Shown piece after piece: positions 34,515-43,613 of a stretch of DNA of 64,000 nucleotides. The notes below the pieces were generated by a model. It was not told the DNA's origin, did no database searches, and saw nothing but the letters and a program-made list of their open reading frames with translations. A program made the position numbers and the translations under genes. The DNA is from Novosphingopyxis sp965218915. Lineage in GTDB: Bacteria > Pseudomonadota > Alphaproteobacteria > Sphingomonadales > Sphingomonadaceae. Position 1 is the first letter of the stretch. The number at the start of each line of letters is the position of its first letter. The stretch spans positions 620,001 through 684,000 of the forward strand of contig NZ_OZ244708.1 of NCBI RefSeq assembly GCF_965218915.1, in the 5' to 3' direction.

Positions 34515-36407
34515 TCAGCTTTCCGGTCCGGCCAATATCCGTTCGGTCATCGCCGCGGTCATCGGGTGATAGCCCGCCTTGGCCTCGGCGAATGCATCGG
34601 TGGCGATGGCGTGGCCCCAGGCGCCCTGATCCTCCAGCCCCTGATAGAGCGGCCGGATCAGCAGCATGCGGCCCACACTGGTCAGATACTGCTTCAGCGA
34701 GGGCACCGCCGGCTCGTAACGGTTGGCAATGGCGATCTCGTACCAGGCCGAACGGACATAGGCGTTGCCGTTGTTCGACAGGTTCAGCCCCCCGTCCATT
34801 TCCTTCAGCCGCGCGGTGCTCTGTTCTTTGGGGATGCCGCGCAAAAACCGCATCCATTGCTGCGTGCTCCAGCCGCCGGTATCGACCGCCGCAACCGGCC
34901 CGCCCGCGTTGAACGCCGCCAGTTCCTTGTCGACCTCGGCCAAGGTGGCCGAATGGATGTGCACCGCATTGTCCGGAAGACCCGGCGCATAGGCCCATTG
35001 GTCGAGCTTGAGGCTGTCCTCCAGAACCGTATCGCCCTCGATCAGATTTGCGCGCAGATCGGCGAGGAAGCCAGCCGTGGTCTGCGGCTGAAAGGCGAAG
35101 CGGTCGAAATAGCCGCGAAGATAGGCGTCGAACCGGTCGCGGCCCACCGCCTGTTCGATCGTGCGCAAAAAGGTCGAGCCCTTGAAGTAATCGAGCTGCC
35201 CCGCGGTCGCGCCCGGTTCGCCGTGGAGCCGCGTGGTCGGCGCATCGTCGCCGCCCGCCGCCGCGATGTCGCTCAGCATCGTGCCGTAATCCAGATCGGC
35301 GTAGAGCGCCGCGCGGTCCTTGCCGTACACCGCCTCCATGATGCGGTTTTCGAAATAGGTGGTGAAGCCCTCGTTGAGCCAGCTGTCCGACCAAGTGGCG
35401 TTGGTGACCAGATTGCCCGACCAACTGTGCGCCAGCTCGTGCGCCACGACGTCGGTGTTCGACCGGTCGCCGGTGATGATCGTCGGGGTTAAAAAGGTAA
35501 GCGTGGGGTTCTCCATGCCGCCATAGGGGAAGCTCGGCGGCAGCACGAGCATGTCGTAGCGGCCCCAGCGATAGGGGCCGTACAAATCCTCCGCCGCCGC
35601 GATCATCTTTTCGACATCCTGAAACTCATCCGCCGCGGCATCGAGCAAGGCGGGCTCGGTATAGACGCCGCTGTTCGGCCCGAGCGATTTGAACGCCAGA
35701 TCGCCGACCGCCAGCGCGATCAGATAGGGCGGCACCGCATTGTTCATCCTGAACCGGTAGCTGACGCGGCCGTCCTCGGTCGGCACGCCGTCCGGCGTCA
35801 GCTTGTCGCCGCTCATCACCGCAACGAGCCCCTTGGGCACCGTGATCCGCGCGTCCCAGGTCTGGCGAATGCCGGGGCTGTCCTGCGTCGGAATCCAGCT
35901 GCGGTTGTTGATCGGCTGGCCCTGGCTGAACAGATAGGGTTTTTCCCCGCCCGCGGTGGCTTCCTTGGGCAGCCATTGAAGCGCTTCGGCCCCGGGCGCG
36001 CTGGCATAGGCGATACGGATTTTGTCCTTGCCGTTCAGCTGCACCGTCAGCGGCGCGCCGAGCATCTCGTCGACCTTGCCGACGGTGTAGGGCAGGGCGC
36101 CCCCGTCCATGTCGGTGATCGACTGGATGCGCAGCCCATTATCGTCGAGCACCACATGATCCGCGCCCGGCTGCGCCGCGATGTCGAGCACCGCGGTGCC
36201 GTAAATCTGCTTGCCTTCAAAATCGGTGACCAGATCGAGATCGACATGCGACACGCGCGCCGTTTCCGGATCGGCATAGGTCCACACATCCTTGGCGAAG
36301 CTGGCGGACTGGACACTCTCGGTCATGGCGGGCGCATCCTGTGCGATCGCGGCGCCGCTCATGCCGGTCATCAGAAGAAGGGCGGCGGCGGAGGTGGTGA
36401 AACGCAT
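34515..36407 (-). CDS. M1-family metallopeptidase (LTA4-hydrolase-like aminopeptidase)
   Basis: 630 residues. Signal peptide MRFTTSAAALLLMTGMSGAA. An N-terminal beta domain is followed by the M1 catalytic domain with the substrate motif PYGGMENPTLTF and the zinc site HELAHSW...NEGFTTYFE. The C-terminal helical domain (about residues 490-630) contains RFLRGIPKEQ and resembles leukotriene-A4 hydrolase. It is exported to the periplasm, where it trims N-terminal residues from peptides. Confidence 0.94.
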   Translation of the reverse strand: MRFTTSAAALLLMTGMSGAAIAQDAPAMTESVQSASFAKDVWTYADPETARVSHVDLDLVTDFEGKQIYGTAVLDIAAQPGADHVVLDDNGLRIQSITDMDGGALPYTVGKVDEMLGAPLTVQLNGKDKIRIAYASAPGAEALQWLPKEATAGGEKPYLFSQGQPINNRSWIPTQDSPGIRQTWDARITVPKGLVAVMSGDKLTPDGVPTEDGRVSYRFRMNNAVPPYLIALAVGDLAFKSLGPNSGVYTEPALLDAAADEFQDVEKMIAAAEDLYGPYRWGRYDMLVLPPSFPYGGMENPTLTFLTPTIITGDRSNTDVVAHELAHSWSGNLVTNATWSDSWLNEGFTTYFENRIMEAVYGKDRAALYADLDYGTMLSDIAAAGGDDAPTTRLHGEPGATAGQLDYFKGSTFLRTIEQAVGRDRFDAYLRGYFDRFAFQPQTTAGFLADLRANLIEGDTVLEDSLKLDQWAYAPGLPDNAVHIHSATLAEVDKELAAFNAGGPVAAVDTGGWSTQQWMRFLRGIPKEQSTARLKEMDGGLNLSNNGNAYVRSAWYEIAIANRYEPAVPSLKQYLTSVGRMLLIRPLYQGLEDQGAWGHAIATDAFAEAKAGYHPMTAAMTERILAGPES

Positions 36408-36498
36408 AAGAGCTCCTGTGGGGCAAAAGATTACTACCGATATAGGTCCGCGCGGTATGTTCCGATAGTATTGAGAGGATAGCGATGTGGCTCAATCA

Positions 36499-36567
36499 GT
36501 TCCCCGGCGAAGGCCGGGGTCCATCAGGTGATGTTTGATGCTGGGCCCCGGCCTTCGCCGGGGAACA
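36499..36567. repeat. Family D paired hairpins
   Basis: GTTCCCCGGCGAAGGCCGGG and CCCGGCCTTCGCCGGGGAAC in mirror order. It lies in the 215-bp spacer between the ABC-F and M1 genes. Confidence 0.88.
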
Positions 36568-36622
36568 GTCTCGCTATTCCTGAGAGCATTTACCGAGCCT
36601 GAAGTTTCGTGTTCGTTCCCGC

Positions 36623-38497
36623 TCAGGCGGCGATCGATTCCAGCTTCTCGCTCGCTTCGAGCCAGGCGGCCTCGGCCTGTTCGATGCGCTGCTGCGTATC
36701 GGCGCGCTCCTTCATCAGTTCGGTCATGGTGAGGTCGGCCAGCTTGCCCTCGGCGCTCGCCGGATCGAACATCGCGCGGTCGATCGTGCTGCGTTCGGCG
36801 GTCAGCTTGGCGAGCGCGGCCTCGGCTTTTTTCGCGGCGTCGCGCAGGCCCTTGTTCTGTTCGCGACGCCGCGCGGCGGCCTGGCGGGCTTCCTTCTTGC
36901 TCTGCTTCGGCTCCGCGGTCCTGCCATCCTTCGCGGGCTCCTTGGCCAGCACGAAATCGATATAATCGTCGATCGACCCGTCGAATTCGGTCGCGGTGCC
37001 GCCGTCGACCAGGACCAGCCGGTCGGCGGTCATCTCCAGCATGTGGCGGTCGTGGCTGACGATCACCACCGCGCCGGAATAGGCGGTGAGCGCCTGCACC
37101 AGCGCCTCGCGCGCATCCACGTCGAGATGGTTGGTCGGCTCGTCGAGGATCAGCATGTGCGGCGCGTCGCGGGTGATCAGCGCCAGCGCCAGCCGCGCGC
37201 GTTCGCCGCCCGACAGCTTGCCGACCAGCGTCGTCGCCTTGTCCGGCCCGAAACCGAACCGGCCGAGCTGCGCGCGCACTTTCGACGGGGTTTCGCCCGT
37301 CATCAGGCGGGTCATGTGGGTGAGCGGGGTCTCGCCGCGATCCAGTTCCTCGACCTGATATTGCGTGAAATAGCCGACGCGCATCTTGGGCGTAGCGTTC
37401 ATCGCGCCGTCCATCGGCGCAAGCTGCGCGGCGAGCAGGCGCGCCAGCGTGGTCTTGCCGTTGCCGTTGCGGCCGAGCAGCGCGATGCGGTCGTCCGGAT
37501 CGAGCCGCAGGTTCAGGCGGCTCAGCACCGGCTCGCCGTCATAGCCCACGGACGCATGGTCCAGCGTGATCAGCGGGGGCCTAAGTTCGCCCGGATCGGG
37601 GAAATCGAAGCTCAGCGACGGATCGTCGATCAACTCGGCGATCGGCTGCATTCTCGCCAAGGCCTTGGCGCGCGACTGCGCCTGTTTCGCGGTGGAGGCG
37701 CGAGCGGAATTGCGCGCGATATAATCTTTCAGCCGGTCGGCCTGCGCCTCCTGCTTCGCCTTGGCCGAGGCGAGCTGCGCCTGTCGTTCGGCGCGCTGCC
37801 GCTCGAACGCATCATATCCGCCCGGATAAAGCGTCAGCCCGCCGCGCTCCAAGTGCAGGATATGGTCGACGACGTTGTTCAGAAAATCGCGCTCGTGGCT
37901 GACCAGCAGGATGGTGCCGGGATAGCTTTGCAGGAAATCCTCGAGCCATAGCACCGCTTCCAGATCGAGATGGTTCGACGGCTCGTCGAGCAGCAGCAGA
38001 TCGGGTGCGGAGAACAGCAGCGCGGCGAGCGCCACGCGCATGCGCCAGCCACCCGAAAAGCTGTCCAGCGGCCGGTGCTGCGCCGCTTCGTCGAAGCCCA
38101 GACCGGCGAGGATGCGCGCGGCGCGCGAGGGGGCGCTGTGAGCGTCGATCGCGATCAGGCGCTCGTGGATTTCGGCCAGACGATGCGGGTCCGGATCGCC
38201 TTCGCTCTCGCGCATCAGCGCAGCGCGTTCCTCGTCGCCGGCGAGCACCTGCTCGAACGGCGTGGCGGTGCCGCCCGGGGCTTCCTGTGCGACATAGCCG
38301 AGGCGCGTGCCCTTGGGCATCGCTGCCGTGCCGCTATCGGGTTCCAGCGATCCGGCGATCACGCGTACCAGCGTGGTCTTGCCCGCGCCGTTGCGGCCGA
38401 CCAGACCGATACGCGCGCCAGGCGGCAACGCAGCCTTGGCCCCGTCGAGGATCAGCCGCCCGCCCAGGCGGACCGTGATGGCGTTGAGATTGAGCAT
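36623..38497 (-). CDS. ABC-F family ATPase
   Basis: 624 residues with two ABC domains and no TM segments. Walker A GRNGAGKTT near residue 38 and GRNGNGKTT near 345. Signatures SFSGGWRMR and LSGGERARL; Walker B LLLLDEPSNHLDLE and LILDEPTNHLDVD. The linker is the Arg/Lys-rich inter-domain arm (ERQAQLASAKAKQEAQADRL). A C-terminal coiled coil (about 535-620) is the ABC-F tail. ABC-F proteins bind ribosomes; the pattern resembles YheS/Uup. Confidence 0.93.
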   Translation of the reverse strand: MLNLNAITVRLGGRLILDGAKAALPPGARIGLVGRNGAGKTTLVRVIAGSLEPDSGTAAMPKGTRLGYVAQEAPGGTATPFEQVLAGDEERAALMRESEGDPDPHRLAEIHERLIAIDAHSAPSRAARILAGLGFDEAAQHRPLDSFSGGWRMRVALAALLFSAPDLLLLDEPSNHLDLEAVLWLEDFLQSYPGTILLVSHERDFLNNVVDHILHLERGGLTLYPGGYDAFERQRAERQAQLASAKAKQEAQADRLKDYIARNSARASTAKQAQSRAKALARMQPIAELIDDPSLSFDFPDPGELRPPLITLDHASVGYDGEPVLSRLNLRLDPDDRIALLGRNGNGKTTLARLLAAQLAPMDGAMNATPKMRVGYFTQYQVEELDRGETPLTHMTRLMTGETPSKVRAQLGRFGFGPDKATTLVGKLSGGERARLALALITRDAPHMLILDEPTNHLDVDAREALVQALTAYSGAVVIVSHDRHMLEMTADRLVLVDGGTATEFDGSIDDYIDFVLAKEPAKDGRTAEPKQSKKEARQAAARRREQNKGLRDAAKKAEAALAKLTAERSTIDRAMFDPASAEGKLADLTMTELMKERADTQQRIEQAEAAWLEASEKLESIAA

Positions 38498-38567
38498 GGC
38501 GCGCGCCTAGCATTTTGTGCGTTGCACCGGAAGCGCGGGTTTCTTGCAGAACAGCCTCATGAAAAAT

Positions 38568-38655
38568 CCGTAGCCCTGAGCTTGTCGAAGGGCGCTTATC
38601 GATGATGCGCGGCGCTTGACCGGGATACGTCCTTCGACAGGCTCAGGACTTACGG
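38568..38655. repeat. Family C palindromic repeat, divergent arms
   Basis: CCGTAGCCCTGAGCTTGTCG on the left and CGACAGGCTCAGGACTTACG on the right. The outermost bases differ from other family C members (CCGTAG instead of CCGTTCG). Located between the ABC-F and flavoprotein genes. Confidence 0.85.
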
Positions 38656-38666
38656 AATTTTGATAT

Positions 38667-39863
38667 CTAGGCTGCCCCGATCGCCTCGCCCGCCGCCGCG
38701 CCGCTGGCCCAGGCCCATTGGAAATTATAGCCGCCGAGCCAGCCGGTGACGTCCACCGCCTCGCCGATCGCGTAAAGGCCGGGCACCGCCCTGGCCGCCA
38801 TCGTCTGCGAAGACAGGCCGGCGGTGGCGATGCCGCCGGCGGTGACCTCGGCCTTGGCGAAGCCCTCGCTGCCATTTGGCACGAACGTCCAGCGGGCGAG
38901 GCGCTGCGCGGCGGCGGCCAGCTTGCGGTCCGGAATATTGGCGAGTTCGCCGTCGAGGCCCAGCCGCTCTGTCTCCAGCCGCTCGACCAAGCTGTCGGCG
39001 AGGCGCGCGGGCAAGGCTTCGGCGAGCAGCTTCCTCACGGTGACGCGCGGCCGGGCGCGCTTTGCCTCGATCAACCAGTCCGGCGCGCGATCGGGCAGGA
39101 AATCGATCGCGACGGTTTCGCCGGGCCGCCAATAGCTCGATATCTGCAGGATCGCGGGGCCGGACAGACCGCGATGCGTGAATAGCGCCGCCTCGCGGAA
39201 CGCCGCTTTGCCGCATGCCGCCTCGACCGGCGCCGCGACGCCCGACAGCGCGCGGAACAGCACATCCCCGCCGCCCAGCGTCAGCGGGACCAGCGCCGGG
39301 CGCGGCTCGACGATCTTCAGGCCGAACTGGCGGGCGAGGTCATAGGCGAAGCCGGTCGCGCCCATTTTGGGGATCGACGGCCCCCCGGTGGCGAGGACGA
39401 GCGCGGGGGCGTTGGCCCGGCGCTGGCCGAAGCTGACGCTGAAGCGCCCATCCGCATGATCGACGTCGCGCGGCGCGTTGCCCAAGGCAAGCTCGACATC
39501 GCCCTTGGCGCATTCCGCCAGCAGCATGTCGACGATCTGCCCGGCCGAACCGTCGCAAAACAATTGCCCCAGCGTCTTTTCGTGCCAGGCGATGCCGCAG
39601 CGATCCACCAGATCGATGAAATCCCGCGCCGTGTAGCGCGCCAGCGCCGACTTGGCGAAATGGCGGTTCGCCGAAAGATAGCGCTCGTGGCTTGTATGGA
39701 TATTGGTGAAATTACAGCGCCCGCCGCCCGAGATCAGGATCTTCTTGCCGGGCCGGTCGGCATGATCGATCAACAGCACGCGTTTGCCGCGCTGCCCCGC
39801 GACGGCGGCGCACATCAGCCCCGCCGCGCCCGCGCCCAGCATGATCGCGTCGTAATGCTCCAT
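38667..39863 (-). CDS. BaiN/YhiN-type (HI0933) FAD-dependent oxidoreductase
   Basis: 398 residues. The N-terminal dinucleotide fold MEHYDAIMLGAGAAGLMCAA is followed by the family-specific KKILISGGGRCNFTNIHTS and RDFIDLVDRCGIAWHEKTLGQLF. ALVLATGGPSIPKMGATGFA and the C-terminal GGYNFQWAWASGAAAGEAIG complete it. Members are poorly characterised flavoproteins; some act on steroid enones. It converges with the ABC-F gene only through a repeat spacer. Confidence 0.9.
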   Translation of the reverse strand: MEHYDAIMLGAGAAGLMCAAVAGQRGKRVLLIDHADRPGKKILISGGGRCNFTNIHTSHERYLSANRHFAKSALARYTARDFIDLVDRCGIAWHEKTLGQLFCDGSAGQIVDMLLAECAKGDVELALGNAPRDVDHADGRFSVSFGQRRANAPALVLATGGPSIPKMGATGFAYDLARQFGLKIVEPRPALVPLTLGGGDVLFRALSGVAAPVEAACGKAAFREAALFTHRGLSGPAILQISSYWRPGETVAIDFLPDRAPDWLIEAKRARPRVTVRKLLAEALPARLADSLVERLETERLGLDGELANIPDRKLAAAAQRLARWTFVPNGSEGFAKAEVTAGGIATAGLSSQTMAARAVPGLYAIGEAVDVTGWLGGYNFQWAWASGAAAGEAIGAA

Positions 39864-39872
39864 GGACCGGCC

Positions 39873-40052
39873 TCAGCGCTTCTTGGCGATCTTGATCTTG
39901 TCCTGCTTGGCCTGCGCCTTGGTCGATTCCTCGCTGCGGGTCAGCGCCTTGGCGATCTGCTTCATTCCCATGCCCTTGGCCGCGAGCCGGTGCAGCGACT
40001 GGATCTCGTCGGGCGTCCAGGGCTGTTTGTGGCGTTCGAATTTGTCGCTCAT
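39873..40052 (-). CDS. Small Myb/SANT-like helix-turn-helix protein
   Basis: 59 residues: MSDKFERHKQPWTPDEIQSL, then LAAKGMGMKQIAKALTRSEE and a Lys-rich tail. PWTPDEIQSLHRL followed by a helix-turn-helix-like MKQIAKALTRS suggests DNA binding, but this is inference. It lies 10 bp downstream of the flavoprotein start on the same strand and is divergent from the ATP-grasp gene. The open frame to 40127 is not needed. Confidence 0.68.
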   Translation of the reverse strand: MSDKFERHKQPWTPDEIQSLHRLAAKGMGMKQIAKALTRSEESTKAQAKQDKIKIAKKR

Positions 40053-40178
40053 GGCCGGCCCTTTCCCACGCGCGCCGCGGCGAAGCAATCCCGCCTTCGG
40101 AACTAGCAGCCGTCTCCGCGCGTACATTCCAGTGAAACGGCGGCGTAACGACCGCCCCCTCCCGACCGATCGACTCCC

Positions 40179-40210
40179 AAGGGGAAATGCACTGTTCGAC
40201 GAAATGCTAG
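40179..40210 (+). promoter_or_regulatory. Ambiguous ribosome-binding region of the ATP-grasp gene
   Basis: AAGGGG at 40179-40184 precedes an out-of-frame ATG at 40187, an in-frame CTG at 40192, and the in-frame ATG at 40204. The out-of-frame ATG opens a seven-codon frame (MHCSTKC) that stops at 40208-40210, overlapping the in-frame ATG. It could be a leader peptide or a mere coincidence. Confidence 0.45.
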
Positions 40211-41601
40211 GAAGCGGCGATGCGACGCGCGAACCTTATGGGGACTATCACCGCTGGTTCGAATCGGAAGACGCGGACCGACTCCAGCGCAAATCCGAAC
40301 AGGCCGAGGGCTTTTTTCGCCGCACCGGCATCACCTTCAACGTCTATGGACGCGAGGAAGCCGAGGAACGGCTGATTCCGTTCGATATCATCCCGCGCAT
40401 TCTTTCGGCCCGCGAATGGCGCAAGCTTTCGCGCGGAATCGAACAGCGTGTGCGCGCACTCAACGCTTTTCTGCACGATATCTACCATCGCCAGGAAATT
40501 TTGCGCGCGGGAAAGGTGCCGTGGGAACTCGTGGCCAACAACGAGGCCTATCTGCCCAAGATGATCGGCGTGTCGCCGCCGGGCGATATCTATACGCATA
40601 TCGTGGGCACCGACATCGTGCGCACCGGCGACGACGAGTTCTTCGTGCTGGAGGACAATGCGCGCACGCCGTCCGGCGTCAGCTACATGCTCGAGAATCG
40701 CGAGACCATGCTCCAGATGTTCCCGGAGCTGTTCGCCCAGATACCGGTCCAGCGCGTGTCCGACTATCCCCAATCGCTGCGCCGCTCGCTCGCCGCCTGC
40801 GCCCCGCCGCGCTGCGAGGGCAAGCCGACGGTCGCGGTGCTGACGCCTGGCATCCACAACAGCGCCTATTTCGAGCATAGTTTTCTGGCGGACCAGATGG
40901 GCGTCGAGCTGGTCGAGGGGCATGACCTTCGGGTCGTCGATGGCAAGATCGCGATGCGCACCACGCGCGGCTATAAGTCGGTCGACGTAATCTATCGCCG
41001 GATCGACGACGATTTTATCGATCCGCTCAACTTCAATCCTGTATCGATGCTGGGCGTGCCCGGCATTCTCGACGTCTACCGCTCGGGCGGGATCACCATC
41101 GCCAATGCTCCGGGCACCGGCATATCGGACGACAAGGCGATCTACAGCTACATGCCCGATATCGTGCGCTTCTACACGGGCGAGGCGCCGATCCTGAAGA
41201 ATGTCGAAACCTACCGCTGTTCGGAGCCGGACAGCCTGCAATATGTGCTCGATAACCTAGCCGAGCTGGTGGTGAAAGAGGTTCACGGCTCGGGCGGCTA
41301 TGGTATGCTCGTCGGACCTGCAGCGAGCAAGCAGGAAGTCGAGGACTTCCGCACCAAGCTGAAAGCGAAACCCGAGGGCTATATCGCACAGCCGACGCTC
41401 GCGCTTTCGACCGTGCCGATTTTCGCCGATTCTGGTCTTGCCCCGCGCCATGTCGACCTGCGCCCTTTCGTGCTGGTGTCCCCGGCTGGCATCGACATCA
41501 CCCCCGGCGGCCTCACCCGCGTGGCGATGACCGAAGGCTCGCTGGTGGTGAACTCCAGCCAAGGCGGCGGCACCAAGGACACCTGGGTGCTGGAGGAATG
41601 A
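40204..41601 (+). CDS. Circularly permuted ATP-grasp amidoligase of the Anbu cluster
   Basis: 465 residues from the ATG at 40204. Hallmarks: EDNARTPSGVSYMLENR, VYGREEAEERLIPFDIIPRI, GIHNSAYFEHSFLADQMGVE, and the ATP-binding loop KEVHGSGGYGMLVGP. The family (CP_ATPgrasp) is predicted to ligate amino acids or peptides to an unknown acceptor. Start is uncertain: AAGGGG (40179-40184) fits better with an in-frame CTG at 40192 (seven bases) than with the ATG (nineteen). First gene of a four-gene run. Confidence 0.9.
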   Translation: MLGSGDATREPYGDYHRWFESEDADRLQRKSEQAEGFFRRTGITFNVYGREEAEERLIPFDIIPRILSAREWRKLSRGIEQRVRALNAFLHDIYHRQEILRAGKVPWELVANNEAYLPKMIGVSPPGDIYTHIVGTDIVRTGDDEFFVLEDNARTPSGVSYMLENRETMLQMFPELFAQIPVQRVSDYPQSLRRSLAACAPPRCEGKPTVAVLTPGIHNSAYFEHSFLADQMGVELVEGHDLRVVDGKIAMRTTRGYKSVDVIYRRIDDDFIDPLNFNPVSMLGVPGILDVYRSGGITIANAPGTGISDDKAIYSYMPDIVRFYTGEAPILKNVETYRCSEPDSLQYVLDNLAELVVKEVHGSGGYGMLVGPAASKQEVEDFRTKLKAKPEGYIAQPTLALSTVPIFADSGLAPRHVDLRPFVLVSPAGIDITPGGLTRVAMTEGSLVVNSSQGGGTKDTWVLEE

Positions 41602-41620
41602 TTTTGCCCGACAATATTCT

Positions 41621-41771
41621 TCGTCGCCTCCGCGCAGGCGGGGGCCCACCCCGTCTTTCTTCGATGAGCGACCGTAATTTTGACAGCGGCTTTTCGATGG
41701 AGCAGCGCCAACCCGAACTGTCCCGCTTCAACTCACCTCGGGATAGGCTCCCGCCTTCGCGGGAGCGACGG
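41621..41771. repeat. Family D inverted repeat
   Basis: The left end TCGTCGCCTCCGCGCAGG mirrors the right end, CTCGGGATAGGCTCC followed by GGGAGCGACGG. The centre is about 90 bp of unrelated sequence. It lies between the ATP-grasp and alpha-E genes. Confidence 0.7.
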
Positions 41772-41802
41772 ACAGTTCATATAATAACGAAAGGCCATGC
41801 CG

Positions 41803-42744
41803 ATGCTCGGTAAGACCGCGGGCGGCCTATACTGGATGTCGCGCTATATGGAGCGCAGCGAGAATCACGCGCGTCTGCTTGAGGCGGGCCTGCGCATCGC
41901 GATGACGCGCAGTTCGGCGGCGAGCGACGAATGGGCCTCGGTCCTGACCACCGCCGGAACGCGCGCCGCCTATTCGCAGAAACATGACGAATTCCGCCAG
42001 TCGAAAGTGATCGACTGGATGCTGCGCGACCGGGACAATCCCTCCAGCGTGCTCAGCGTCGTCAAGCTGGCGCGCGACAATGCCCGGCTGGTGCGCACCG
42101 CGCTGACCCGCGAGGTATGGGAAGCGGTCAACGAATGCTGGATGACGCTGAAGGACGCGCTCGCGCAGCCTGTCGCCGACCGCGATCTGCCCGACATGAT
42201 CGACCAAATTCGCCGCCAGAGCGCGTTGGTGCGCGGCGCGATGCTCGGTACGCAGCTGCGCAACGACGGGTTCAATTTCGCCCGGCTCGGCACGTTCATC
42301 GAGCGGGCCGACAGCACGGCAAGGATCATCGACGTCAAATATTTCGTGCTGCTCCCGTCCTCCATCGGGGTGGGATCGAGCCTTGACAATATTCAGTGGG
42401 AAACGATCTTGCGCTCCTGCTCCGCGCACAGCGCCTATCGCTGGGCCGTCGGCAGCGATCCGACCGCCCGCTCGATCGCCGAATTCCTGATCTTCAACCG
42501 CCAGCTGCCGCGCAGCCTGTCTTTCTGTTACGATTCCATCATGCGCTGCAGCGATGCCATCGCAAGCTATTATGGCGAGGAAAAGGACAGTTGCGCCCAC
42601 GCCCGCACGATCGCGTCGAAACTGCAAGACGGCTCGATCCAGGCGGTTTTCGACGAGGGGCTGCACGAATTCCTGAACGGTTTTCTCGATCGGAACGCCG
42701 AGGTCGCTGCCGCGATCGAACAAGATTATCGCTTTCTGGATTGA
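41803..42744 (+). CDS. Alpha-E domain protein (DUF403) of the Anbu cluster
   Basis: 313 residues, all-helical. Begins MLGKTAGGLYWMSRYMERSE, with the family motif YWMSRYMERSENHARLLE. Further motifs: FNFARLGTFIERADSTARI and the LPRSLSFCYDSIMRC segment. AAGG lies eight bases before the ATG at 41803; the ATG at 41797 is too close. Alpha-E proteins occur next to CP-ATP-grasp and transglutaminase genes and may act as scaffold or substrate; function is unproven. Confidence 0.92.
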   Translation: MLGKTAGGLYWMSRYMERSENHARLLEAGLRIAMTRSSAASDEWASVLTTAGTRAAYSQKHDEFRQSKVIDWMLRDRDNPSSVLSVVKLARDNARLVRTALTREVWEAVNECWMTLKDALAQPVADRDLPDMIDQIRRQSALVRGAMLGTQLRNDGFNFARLGTFIERADSTARIIDVKYFVLLPSSIGVGSSLDNIQWETILRSCSAHSAYRWAVGSDPTARSIAEFLIFNRQLPRSLSFCYDSIMRCSDAIASYYGEEKDSCAHARTIASKLQDGSIQAVFDEGLHEFLNGFLDRNAEVAAAIEQDYRFLD

Positions 42745-42749
42745 CCCTC

Positions 42750-43607
42750 ATGCGCCTCAATATCTACCACCGCACCACTTACAGCTATGACGCACCGGTC
42801 CAATATGGGCTGCAGCAAATCCGGTTGACGCCCAAGGCGCGTGCCGGGCAGCGTATCATCGACTGGTCGATCGAGATCGAGGGCGGCGAAAAGGAGCTGA
42901 CATTCGACGACGAGCACAACAACGCCGTCGATCTCGTCCGCATCGATCCCGGCGCGACGCGCCTCAGCATCATCTGCCGTGGCGAGGTGGAAACGCCGCA
43001 GAATGACGGAATTCTCGGCGGCCATGGCGGCTATGCGCCGTTGTGGCTGTTCCGTCGCCAGACCGATCTGACCAGGGTTGGCGATGGCGTGCGCGCTATT
43101 CTGGCGGAGGTGCAGGATGATGCGGCGGGCATTGCGCGTCTCCACAAGCTGTCCGCCACGATCCGCGACCGGGTGACTTATGAGACCGGCACCACCGGCG
43201 TGGAAACCACCGCCGAGGACGCGATCGCCAGCAAACAGGGCGTTTGCCAGGATCATGCGCATATCTTCCTCGCCGCCGCGCGTGAACTCGGCCATCCCGC
43301 GCGCTATGTCTCGGGCTATCTCAAGATCGACGACGTCGTCGATCAGGACGCGACCCATGCATGGGCCGAGGCGTATGTCGACGGGATCGGCTGGATCGGC
43401 TTCGACGTTTCCAACGTGATATCCCCGGACGAGCGCTATGTGCGCGTTGCGACGGGGCTGGACTACCGCGGTGCCGCTCCGATATCGGGGATGCGATTCG
43501 GCAGCGCGGAGGAAACACTGCACGTCGATCTGCAGGTTCAGGCGCAGGGCCAGCAGCAACACCAAAGTCAGCAGCAGGGCGCCGCTTCGGCCCCAAGCCG
43601 GGAATAA
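42750..43607 (+). CDS. Transglutaminase-like cysteine protease of the Anbu cluster
   Basis: 285 residues. An N-terminal beta domain (MRLNIYHRTTYSYDAPVQYG, QQIRLTPKARAGQ) precedes the papain-like core with catalytic Cys in KQGVCQDHAHIFLAAAR, His in DATHAWAEAYV and Asp in GWIGFDVSN. It ends in a Gln/Ala-rich tail. It starts 5 bp after the alpha-E stop. The family is thought to cleave or transfer amide bonds in concert with the ATP-grasp ligase; direct data are lacking. Confidence 0.94.
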   Translation: MRLNIYHRTTYSYDAPVQYGLQQIRLTPKARAGQRIIDWSIEIEGGEKELTFDDEHNNAVDLVRIDPGATRLSIICRGEVETPQNDGILGGHGGYAPLWLFRRQTDLTRVGDGVRAILAEVQDDAAGIARLHKLSATIRDRVTYETGTTGVETTAEDAIASKQGVCQDHAHIFLAAARELGHPARYVSGYLKIDDVVDQDATHAWAEAYVDGIGWIGFDVSNVISPDERYVRVATGLDYRGAAPISGMRFGSAEETLHVDLQVQAQGQQQHQSQQQGAASAPSRE

Positions 43608-43613
43608 CCATCT

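Noticed and set aside
36499..36567. Rho-independent terminator for the M1 peptidase or ABC-F gene
   Set aside because: The hairpins are strong but lack a T-run on either side and recur as a repeat family elsewhere in the window.
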